DNA of 11,991 nucleotides, from NCBI GenBank assembly GCA_003565575.1, contig PXBV01000082.1, positions 1 through 11,991 on the forward strand. The letters run 5' to 3'. Made by a program: the position numbers and the translations under genes. This DNA comes from Psychroflexus sp. Lineage in GTDB: Bacteria > Bacteroidota > Bacteroidia > Flavobacteriales > Flavobacteriaceae. The notes below the pieces were generated by a model. The model saw only the letters and a list, made by a program, of their open reading frames with translations. It did no database searches and was not told the origin of the DNA. Within the stretch, counting starts at the first letter, position 1. Every line of letters starts with the position of its first letter. Below, piece after piece: positions 1-5,708 of the stretch.

Positions 1-534
1 CATACCATTAGAGGTATTGTGAATCATGGGATGTACCAACGTTATCATCATGACGTCGTGGGTGTAAATTCAAGATTAGACAGTATACAAGCAGCTATAC
101 TTGATATCAAATTAAAGCAGCTGGATGACTATGGAGCCAAAAGACAAAATGCTGCACGTCATTACACAGAAGCCCTTAGCAAATCTGAACATATAGAAAC
201 TCCAAAAGCCTCTACTTATAAAAACTGTGACAACTCCAAAGGTATTTGTGATACTTGTGATTGTCATGTTTTTCATCAGTATACCATAAAGATCAAAAAT
301 GGTAAACGCGATCAGCTTGCCTCTCATTTTCAAGAAAAAGGAATACCGCATGGAATTTATTATCCTATTCCTTTACATCTTCAAAAAGCTTATAAGGATG
401 AACGCTATGATGAGAATGAATTTAAAGTCACCAATCAATTGGCAGATGAAGTGATTTCTTTACCTATGCACACAGAGCTAGACAAAGAACAGATTGAATA
501 TATTACTTCTGAAATCATAAAAGTCGTAGGATAG
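1..534 (+). CDS. DegT/DnrJ/EryC1/StrS family PLP-dependent sugar aminotransferase, C-terminal part (5' end outside window)
   Basis: The reading frame is open from base 1 (HTIRGIVNHGM...) and ends with TAG at 532-534, so about 177 C-terminal residues are present and the N-terminal half with the PLP lysine lies upstream. Visible family signatures are NHGM, then RY.H..VGVNSRLDSIQAAIL (the G-x-N-x-R-x-D-x-x-Q-A-A block), HVFHQYTIK, a GIP..IYYPIPLH block, and a final SLPMHTEL..EQIEYI block. Known members transaminate nucleotide-linked keto-sugars for lipopolysaccharide, capsule or glycan synthesis; the substrate cannot be told from this fragment. Oddity: between the PLP-fold core and HVFHQYT lies a loop with four cysteines in a C-x6-C-x2-C-x-C pattern (codons at 226, 247, 256 and 262). 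No partner gene from a glycan pathway is visible downstream, and a terminator follows. Confidence 0.9.
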   Translation, partial: HTIRGIVNHGMYQRYHHDVVGVNSRLDSIQAAILDIKLKQLDDYGAKRQNAARHYTEALSKSEHIETPKASTYKNCDNSKGICDTCDCHVFHQYTIKIKNGKRDQLASHFQEKGIPHGIYYPIPLHLQKAYKDERYDENEFKVTNQLADEVISLPMHTELDKEQIEYITSEIIKVVG

Positions 535-587
535 GCCAATGACTCAACTTGGTTTAACTAACACTTTTCAATGCTTATAATCATTAT

Positions 588-632
588 AAAGTCTTGTAAT
601 CCAGTTTTTATGAATTACAAGACTTTTGTTTT
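588..632 (+). terminator. Rho-independent-type terminator after the aminotransferase gene
   Basis: A perfect 13-bp inverted repeat (588-600 pairs with 614-626, AAAGTCTTGTAAT / ATTACAAGACTTT) has a 13-base loop and runs into a T-rich stretch (624-632). It lies 54 bases after the aminotransferase stop. The stem is AT-rich, as is common in this kind of genome, so strength is uncertain. Confidence 0.7.
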
Positions 633-752
633 AAAAGTGAATACCCCAGTAAGTTTAAACCTTAAGCTTTGAATTTTTTAAGGGTGAAAAATTCATTTAA
701 CGAAAATAAATTACATTGCAGAGCGTTTCAAAACAGGTGTTAAAGAGGTATC

Positions 753-1772
753 ATGAGACTTAAGGTAGTTTTTTGTTTAGTTATTTTGGGGTTACCTTTT
801 GCTGCATTTTCCCAAATTGGAGGTAGAAACACTTATCAATTTTTGAATTTACCAGTTTCACCAAAAATTTCTGCTTTAGGTGGGAAAAATGTGACTTCAT
901 ATTCTTCAGATCCAAGTAATGCTTTAGCAAACCCTGCTTTAATCAACTTTGAGATGCACAAACAAATGGCTGCAAATTACATGAATTATTTTTCAGACAT
1001 CAATTATGGAACAGCGTCTTATGCTATGGATGTGGGAAGAAGAACCCAGATGATTCAAGCAGGTGTTACCTATTTGGATTATGGAACGTTTAATGGATTT
1101 GATGAGTCTGGCAACTCTACCTCAGATTTTGGAGGACAAGAGGCAGCTTTATCTTTAGGTTACGCTAGAAGATTAGGTAGAACAGATTTTTATGCTGGAG
1201 TTAATGTAAAGCTAATTTCATCAAAACTTGAACAGTATACGTCTTTTGGTGGAGCTTTGGATCTTGGCTTAAGCTACATTTATCCAGAGTGGGATTTGAT
1301 TATCTCTGGGGTGGCACGGAATATAGGAACTCAATTTAAACCATTTAATGAAATACGAGAATCTTTGCCATTTGAAGTTATTTTAGGTATTTCTCAAAAA
1401 CTTAATAAAGCACCCATACGTTGGCATGTAACGCTAGAAAACATGCAACAATGGAATGTCGCTTTTAGGAACACAGCAAGAGATGAAGAAGATTTAGCTG
1501 GAAATATTACTGCAGATAATCCTAGTTTTATCAATAACGCCTTTAGGCATGTCATTGTAGGTGCAGAGCTTTTTCCTGATGGAGTTTTTAGTCTTCAATT
1601 TGGATATAATTTTAGAAGAGGAGAGGAGTTGAGAATCCAAGACCAGCGCTCATTCTCTGGACTTACAGGAGGTCTTAGTATTCAATTCAATAAATTTAGA
1701 TTTAGTTACTCCTATGCGCAATTCAATAGAGCTGCAAGTTCAAATTTCTTTGGCTTAAATCTTGACTTGTGA
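753..1772 (+). CDS. porQ: Type IX secretion system protein PorQ
   Basis: The 339-residue protein starts with a signal peptide (hydrophobic core about residues 4-18, likely cleavage near AAFS-Q21). The mature start carries the PorV/PorQ hallmark: a Y-Q-F-L-N-L-P-V-S motif, then ALGG at 41-44 and ANPALIN at 59-65. The rest is alternating amphipathic strands ending FGLNLDL, as expected for a FadL-like outer-membrane beta-barrel. PorQ is known in Porphyromonas gingivalis and flavobacteria as a type IX secretion component, interacting with PorZ in the surface attachment complex that processes cargo carrying C-terminal domains. Length matches the family. The start ATG is preceded by AAGAGG about 7 bases upstream, an SD-like sequence that is unusual for this phylum. 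No other T9SS gene is in the window, which fits the scattered T9SS genes of Bacteroidota. Its stop lies 8 bases from the stop of the convergent neighbour. Confidence 0.9.
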   Translation: MRLKVVFCLVILGLPFAAFSQIGGRNTYQFLNLPVSPKISALGGKNVTSYSSDPSNALANPALINFEMHKQMAANYMNYFSDINYGTASYAMDVGRRTQMIQAGVTYLDYGTFNGFDESGNSTSDFGGQEAALSLGYARRLGRTDFYAGVNVKLISSKLEQYTSFGGALDLGLSYIYPEWDLIISGVARNIGTQFKPFNEIRESLPFEVILGISQKLNKAPIRWHVTLENMQQWNVAFRNTARDEEDLAGNITADNPSFINNAFRHVIVGAELFPDGVFSLQFGYNFRRGEELRIQDQRSFSGLTGGLSIQFNKFRFSYSYAQFNRAASSNFFGLNLDL

Positions 1773-1780
1773 TCATTTTT

Positions 1781-2749
1781 CTAATCCTTTCTCACAAAGT
1801 CTGTAATTAAATAGCTTAAAAGTTGACATTGACCTTCTAAATTTTGATTTTGAAAACCTGAAATCTGAAAAAACTGAGTCGATTCTTTACGAATAATTTT
1901 AATAAAAGTTCTCATATCTCTCACACTAAAGCCAGAAATTACCTCCAATTCTGCTGATAAACCTTGGATGGATGCAAAATCTAATTTGAAGCCTAAATTA
2001 CCTTTTAAAAAGTCAATAGCATTTTTCAGTCTTATACATTTATCTAAAGTAGTGAGGTGTAAACAATCCTCATACAAATAATAATTTAAGTTTTTATGAG
2101 TGTCAAAGAATTCAAATTCAGATTCAGAAATGTAATTACTATGAACTCCAAAGGCATAGTATTTATTCAGATAGGTTGGGGTAAAATAATTTTGATCCTT
2201 GAGTTGATCAGAATCTTCAATATTCAAATTAATACGAGAAGACATTTCTAAAGCATTGCTACCTTTTTCATTAACTTTATGGATGGACTTCAACACGAGG
2301 TCAAAACTTTTATGGCAGCCTCCCACAATTATAGGTATTTTTTCAGCTGCAAAAATTTTAATGATTACGTCTTGAATAATAACATCAAGCGTTTGATAAT
2401 ACAGCTTGATTTTTTCTGAATTTGTCTTGAATTGGTTTAATTTTTCTAGTAAGAGTTCATGATCTACTTCGCCTAAAACCAAAAGTTGATTCCCGCTATT
2501 AAACCTATTATCTTGAGTGCTTAAAAGATGCTCTAATGTATCTAAAAATACGTTTGAATGTTTAAATGAAACGATATTATCTTCCATGGAAAGCGTAGGT
2601 AAGCCAAGCAATACAAATTTTGCCTCTTGATTTCCTAGCTCTTCCCAACTCGAAAGTGTCTCTACGTTTTCACCAAATTTTATACCTTTAGATGTGCTGT
2701 TGATGAGCTTAATAATGGTAGAGGGAGAAGTGGTTTTAAAGAAGTCCAT
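1781..2749 (-). CDS. Arginase/formimidoylglutamase-fold protein with degenerate metal site (probable pseudoenzyme)
   Basis: The 322-residue protein follows the layout of flavobacterial arginase/formimidoylglutamase proteins: AKFVLLGLP (43-51), FLDTLEHLLSTQDNRF then LLVLGEVD (68-96), PIIVGGCHKSF (139-149), a beta-strand at 172-180 where D-A-H-x-D normally sits, YYAFGVHSNY (197-206), KLDFASIQG (255-263) where S-F-D-x-D-S normally sits, and a C-terminal L..YLITDF. Metal ligands are mostly gone. The GGxH histidine (H146) remains, but the D-A-H-x-D block reads N-L-N-I-E-D, the D-x-D block keeps D257 while the second Asp is A259, and the usual late Glu lies in FQISGFQ with no Glu. Ureohydrolase activity is therefore doubtful. 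The frame is intact, so it is not a decayed gene. It is divergent from the PLP enzyme gene and convergent with porQ. The family assignment is by motif order only, without an alignment, and its role is unknown. Confidence 0.72.
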   Translation of the reverse strand: MDFFKTTSPSTIIKLINSTSKGIKFGENVETLSSWEELGNQEAKFVLLGLPTLSMEDNIVSFKHSNVFLDTLEHLLSTQDNRFNSGNQLLVLGEVDHELLLEKLNQFKTNSEKIKLYYQTLDVIIQDVIIKIFAAEKIPIIVGGCHKSFDLVLKSIHKVNEKGSNALEMSSRINLNIEDSDQLKDQNYFTPTYLNKYYAFGVHSNYISESEFEFFDTHKNLNYYLYEDCLHLTTLDKCIRLKNAIDFLKGNLGFKLDFASIQGLSAELEVISGFSVRDMRTFIKIIRKESTQFFQISGFQNQNLEGQCQLLSYLITDFVRKD

Positions 2750-2770
2750 GGCGAATAATTTGAAGAATCA

Positions 2771-2812
2771 AGATATACAAAAATTACTTTCTGTGAAAAT
2801 TTTAAATTCAAA
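2771..2812 (-). promoter_or_regulatory. Candidate Bacteroidota-type promoter for the arginase-fold gene
   Basis: Read on the minus strand, TTTG (2812-2809) is followed after 22 bases by TAATTTTTG (2786-2778), close to the Bacteroidota -33 TTTG / -7 TAnnTTTG pair but with one extra base inside the -7 element. Transcription would begin near 2771, giving a leader of about 20 bases. AT-rich DNA makes chance matches common. Confidence 0.3.
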
Positions 2813-2836
2813 ATCAACAAGTTAAATCTAATGAAT

Positions 2837-2844
2837 TAAATTTG
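2837..2844 (+). promoter_or_regulatory. Perfect -7 element (TAAATTTG) just upstream of the PLP enzyme start
   Basis: TA-AA-TTTG matches the Bacteroidota -7 consensus TAnnTTTG exactly, but lies only 7 bases before the ATG at 2852. Transcription would start at or next to that ATG, suggesting a leaderless or near-leaderless mRNA, or use of the second in-frame ATG at 2858. No clear -33 TTTG or TTG is seen at the right distance, so it may be a chance match. Confidence 0.35.
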
Positions 2845-2851
2845 AAAAAAA

Positions 2852-4003
2852 ATGAAGATGAAAAAAGGACTTAATACCATATGTGTTCACACTGGAGATG
2901 TAGAAGATAAAGTATACAAAGGCGCAGTTTCTCCTATGTACTTGTCTACAGCTTATGCTTATGAAGGTTTAGAAAAATCTATGTATCCAAGATATTTTAA
3001 TAGCCCAAATCAATTGATGTTGGCAAAAAAAATGGCAGCTCTAGAAAACGCACAATCTGCCTTGATTTTTGGAAGTGGAATGGCCGCTATCACCACTGCA
3101 ATGTTAAGTGTTTTAAAATCTGGTGATCACGTGATTCTTCAAAACCAAATCTACGGTGGTACTCGCAATTTTATAGTAGAAGAATGTGTTCAATACGGTA
3201 TTGATTTTGATTTTGTAGACGTCAATAATTGGTCTGAGTTAAAATCAAACTTAAGGCCTGAAACCAAGCTGATTTATATTGAAACTCCGTCCAATCCTTT
3301 ATTAGAAATCACAGATATACAATCCATCTCAAGGCTTGCCCAAGAAAATGGGATACTCACAATGGCAGATAATACATTTGCGAGTCCAATTAATCAAAGA
3401 CCCTTAGATTTTGGAATAGATATCGTGATACATAGTGCTACCAAATATTTGGGCGGCCATAGTGATATCACAGCGGGAGTTGTTGCTTCGTCTCATGCCA
3501 TCATGGAAAAGGTTTTTTCTAAAGCTAAAAACTTTGGAGGAAATCTGGCAGATCAAACGGTTTGGCTTTTAGAGCGAAGTATGAAAACCTTAAACCTTAG
3601 AGTAAAACAGCAAACTGATAATGCTCAAATCATGGCCGAATTTCTTGAAGAGTCTGAATTTGTTGAGCGAGTCTATTATCCTGGTTTAAAATCCCATTCA
3701 CAACATGACTTAGCGGCCTCTCAAATGCAAGGTTTTGGTGGTATGTTGTCTTTTGATCTTAGTCCAAAATGTGGTATTTCAAAATTCTTTGAGAGCCTTC
3801 AACTTATTAAGAATGTCTTGAGTTTAGGAGGCGTAGAAAGTACAGTTTTATCTCCAGAAAAGACATCGCATTCTCTTCTTTCTCAGAAAGATAGAGATCA
3901 ACAAGGTATCAAATCGAATCTAGTCCGTTTTTCTGTAGGCATCGAAGATACCAAAGACTTAAAGCGAGATTTTCAAATGGCTTTTTCGTCTAGCCTATTG
4001 TAA
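2852..4003 (+). CDS. Cys/Met metabolism PLP-dependent trans-sulfuration enzyme (cystathionine gamma-synthase / methionine gamma-lyase type)
   Basis: The 383-residue length is normal for the family. Visible are the Y-x-R pair at Y45/R47 (binds the PLP phosphate of the partner subunit), FGSGMAAI (73-80), the substrate/PLP-stacking tyrosine in IYGGT (Y101), ADNTF (D173 contacts the PLP ring nitrogen), SATKYLGGHSD with the Schiff-base lysine K198, SLGG (324-327), and LVRFSVGIED with the carboxylate-binding R359. Known members make or cleave cystathionine, homocysteine or methionine. The methionine gamma-lyase cysteine that follows YG is glycine here (YGGT), which argues against a classic methionine gamma-lyase but does not fix the reaction. 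The usual R-x-x-N-P-T reads R-Y-F-N-S-P-N-Q, one residue longer. Starts at 2852 and 2858 are both possible (MKMKKG). It appears monocistronic, with over 120 bases before the next gene, and no methionine-pathway neighbours are present. Confidence 0.88.
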   Translation: MKMKKGLNTICVHTGDVEDKVYKGAVSPMYLSTAYAYEGLEKSMYPRYFNSPNQLMLAKKMAALENAQSALIFGSGMAAITTAMLSVLKSGDHVILQNQIYGGTRNFIVEECVQYGIDFDFVDVNNWSELKSNLRPETKLIYIETPSNPLLEITDIQSISRLAQENGILTMADNTFASPINQRPLDFGIDIVIHSATKYLGGHSDITAGVVASSHAIMEKVFSKAKNFGGNLADQTVWLLERSMKTLNLRVKQQTDNAQIMAEFLEESEFVERVYYPGLKSHSQHDLAASQMQGFGGMLSFDLSPKCGISKFFESLQLIKNVLSLGGVESTVLSPEKTSHSLLSQKDRDQQGIKSNLVRFSVGIEDTKDLKRDFQMAFSSSLL

Positions 4004-4082
4004 GGTAAAAAACTATAAGGATTTCTTATTTTATTATAAGAATAGATGTTAAAAAAACATATGCTCAATCTTAGTTTTCTAT

Positions 4083-4090
4083 TATTTTTG
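4083..4090 (+). promoter_or_regulatory. Candidate -7 element upstream of the peroxiredoxin gene
   Basis: TATTTTTG at 4083-4090 fits TAnnTTTG, placed so that transcription would start near 4097 with a leader of about 28 bases before the ATG at 4125. No TTTG/TTG -33 box is visible at the usual spacing. If real, it would drive the peroxiredoxin and probably the two genes after it. Confidence 0.4.
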
Positions 4091-4124
4091 CTTTAAAGTA
4101 ATAAATAACTTAAATTTTAAAAAC

Positions 4125-4763
4125 ATGTCAATAGTAGGTAAAAAATTTCCAGATTTAAAAGTTAACGCCATAGATGAAATGGGGGATACTTTCCAAATTA
4201 ATGTTCTTGAAAAAGCTCAAAAAGAAAACAAAAAAATCTTATTATTTTGGTATCCAAAAGATTTTACATATGTATGTCCTACAGAACTACACGCTTTTCA
4301 AGAAGCTTTACCAGAATTTGAAAAACGAAATACTATTGTTATAGGAGCTTCATGTGATACAGCTGAAGTTCATTTTGCATGGTTAAATACTTCAAAAGAT
4401 AATGGTGGTATAGAAGGCGTAAGTTATCCAATCTTAGCAGATTCTAACAGAAACTTAAGCAGTAGACTTGGTATTTTAGATGTTACCAACGAGCGTTTTG
4501 ATGATGAAGAAGGTCATTTAGTTGTTGACGGAGACAATGTAACTTATAGAGCTACCTATTTAATCGATGAAGAAGGTACAGTTTTTCAAGAAAGCATTAA
4601 CCATATGCCACTTGGTAGAAACGTAAAAGAATTTATTAGATTGATAGATGCATATACTCACGTACAAAAGCATGGAGAAGTTTGTCCTGCAAACTGGGAA
4701 GAAGGAAAAGAAAGTATGAAAGCTGACAGAGAAGGAGTTGCTTCTTATTTATCAAGTAACTAA
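4125..4763 (+). CDS. Typical 2-Cys peroxiredoxin (AhpC/Prx1 group)
   Basis: The 212-residue cytosolic protein reduces hydrogen peroxide and organic peroxides through a peroxidatic cysteine. The active-site block DFTYVCPTE (46-54) holds the peroxidatic C51, with P44, T48 and E54 in their usual places. The resolving cysteine is C187 in GEVCPANW, marking it as typical 2-Cys. The supporting arginine is R142 in YRATYLID. A GGIEGVSYP segment (94-102) sits where eukaryotic sensitive Prx proteins have GGLG, and the C-terminus ends YLSSN, so sensitivity to overoxidation is possible but not certain. There is no signal peptide. A thioredoxin gene follows 45 bases later, a natural reductant for this enzyme. 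No ahpF is present, which fits thioredoxin-dependent recycling. Confidence 0.93.
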   Translation: MSIVGKKFPDLKVNAIDEMGDTFQINVLEKAQKENKKILLFWYPKDFTYVCPTELHAFQEALPEFEKRNTIVIGASCDTAEVHFAWLNTSKDNGGIEGVSYPILADSNRNLSSRLGILDVTNERFDDEEGHLVVDGDNVTYRATYLIDEEGTVFQESINHMPLGRNVKEFIRLIDAYTHVQKHGEVCPANWEEGKESMKADREGVASYLSSN

Positions 4764-4768
4764 ATCTA

Positions 4769-4787
4769 TCAGTTTTTTTGAAACTGA
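4769..4787 (+). other. Small hairpin between the peroxiredoxin and thioredoxin genes
   Basis: A perfect 7-bp inverted repeat, TCAGTTT (4769-4775) and AAACTGA (4781-4787), has a 5-base loop (TTTTG). The following bases (AATATTATT) are not a T tract, so it is more likely a weak processing or attenuation element than a full terminator. It could lower expression of the downstream genes relative to the peroxiredoxin. Confidence 0.3.
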
Positions 4788-4808
4788 AATATTATTAAAA
4801 AAAGAAAT

Positions 4809-5123
4809 ATGTTTAAAGAATTAGATCAAGATAATTTAGCTGAATTTGTTAAGGATACCGAAACTGTTGTAGTACAATATTCTGCAACATGGTGCGGAAA
4901 TTGCAGATTGATGAAGCCTAAATTTAAAAAGTTAGCAAGCGAAAATGAAGGTATTCCGTTTATAATGGTAGATGCAGAAAAATTTCCTGAATCTAGAAAA
5001 TTGGCAACTGTAGATAATCTACCAACTTTTGCGACCTTCAAAAACGGAGAATTTAAAAACCAAGTTCAAACTAATAAGTTTGATTCCTTAAAAGAATTAG
5101 TCAATGAAGTTACCAATAATTAA
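4809..5123 (+). CDS. Thioredoxin family protein with CGNC active site
   Basis: At 104 residues this is a single thioredoxin fold with no signal peptide, so cytosolic. The active site is ATWCGNCR: W28, nucleophile C29, C32, with Asn where classic thioredoxin has Pro (CGPC). The cis-proline loop is DNLPTFATF (P72). Family knowledge says the residue between the cysteines tunes redox potential and partner choice, and replacing Pro usually makes the protein more oxidising than CGPC thioredoxin. Position directly after a 2-Cys peroxiredoxin suggests that it recycles that enzyme's disulfide; this is inference. The stop codon lies inside the next gene (20-base overlap), so the two are translationally linked. 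Confidence 0.92.
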   Translation: MFKELDQDNLAEFVKDTETVVVQYSATWCGNCRLMKPKFKKLASENEGIPFIMVDAEKFPESRKLATVDNLPTFATFKNGEFKNQVQTNKFDSLKELVNEVTNN

Positions 5124-5352
5124 ACATTTTCAAAAAAACAACGATGTTCAAAAACTTGAACATACCATTGAAGTTTTAGAATCTTTTACAGAGCATAGAT
5201 CAGTAAAGGAAGAGGAAATGGATGTTGTAGGTGAGTTGATCACCAATATAGCGGGTGCTATAGAAATGGATAAAATGGTGAAAGATGGCATGTCTGAAAA
5301 AGATGCAGCCAACACCTTTGCTCAACGTGTGTTGGGTTCTATAGACAGATAA
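5104..5352 (+). CDS. Small conserved DUF6952-like protein, function unknown
   Basis: The 82-residue protein begins MKLPIIKHF and is mostly predicted helix: a stretch around VQKLEHTIEVLESFTEHRS (15-33), an acidic turn, ELITNIAGAIEMDKMVKDG (44-62), and a final FAQRVLGSIDR. No cysteine, signal peptide or membrane segment is present. It resembles the small Bacteroidota family DUF6952, which I recall being encoded next to thioredoxin; this is from memory of the pattern, not a search. It overlaps the thioredoxin gene by 20 bases in another frame and is followed by a strong terminator, so it is the last gene of the peroxiredoxin-thioredoxin unit. The tight coupling suggests a role with the thioredoxin, for example as a binding partner or adaptor. 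Confidence 0.8.
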   Translation: MKLPIIKHFQKNNDVQKLEHTIEVLESFTEHRSVKEEEMDVVGELITNIAGAIEMDKMVKDGMSEKDAANTFAQRVLGSIDR

Positions 5353-5374
5353 TTTAACTTAGAATTTTTAAACT

Positions 5375-5411
5375 AAAAAAAGGAGACTGATTTTTCAGTC
5401 TCCTTTTTTTT
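5375..5411 (+). terminator. Strong rho-independent terminator after the redox cluster
   Basis: A perfect 16-bp stem (5375-5390 with 5395-5410; core GGAGACTGA / TCAGTCTCC) closes a 4-base T loop and ends in 8 T residues. It lies 22 bases after the DUF6952-like stop. The A tract on the 5' side would make it work on the minus strand as well. Confidence 0.93.
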
Positions 5412-5696
5412 GGTCTAATACTAAACTTATAAATAAGCAAAGTCAATGAAGCGAAACTATTTTATCAACTACAACGCTGTAAATTACCCGTATACTTTAT
5501 GACCAGACATTGATTTTACACAAAGGGTTTTGGGGAAAACTTAATGAGATATATAATGTTGTTTTGTGTATTAATTTTAATAATATTCACTCAAAATATA
5601 TAGAATTAGCTAATTATATTAACTTTTAGGTAGTAAAATTTCATTAATTCACAGTATTATTTAGAAAAATGTATAATTTTATATATCTAAAATCTA
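5412..5696. other. Non-coding stretch with inverted repeats upstream of the YifB/ComM gene
   Basis: No credible gene lies here; it is AT-rich with stops in all frames. Three symmetrical elements stand out. TACACAAA (5517-5524) pairs with TTTGTGTA (5563-5570). Between them GTTTT (5527-5531) pairs with AAAAC (5536-5540) around GGGG. A 12-bp perfect palindrome AATTAGCTAATT lies at 5604-5615. The palindrome could be a regulator site and the nested repeat a folded leader, but neither is distinctive enough to name. No exact TAnnTTTG promoter was found near the gene start. Confidence 0.4.
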
Positions 5697-5708
5697 ATGT
5701 CTCTGACT

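Noticed and set aside
112..351. Minus-strand open frame inside the aminotransferase gene
   Set aside because: It lies fully opposite a well-supported coding region, shows no family motif, and has no promoter.
4023..4042. AT-only hairpin (TTCTTAT / ATAAGAA) after the PLP enzyme gene as a terminator
   Set aside because: The 7-bp stem is nearly all AT and is not followed by a T run; chance occurrence is likely.
5446..5502. Tiny plus-strand frame (18 codons, MKRNYF...) after the redox terminator
   Set aside because: It is too short, has no ribosome-binding or promoter signal, and is expected by chance in AT-rich DNA.
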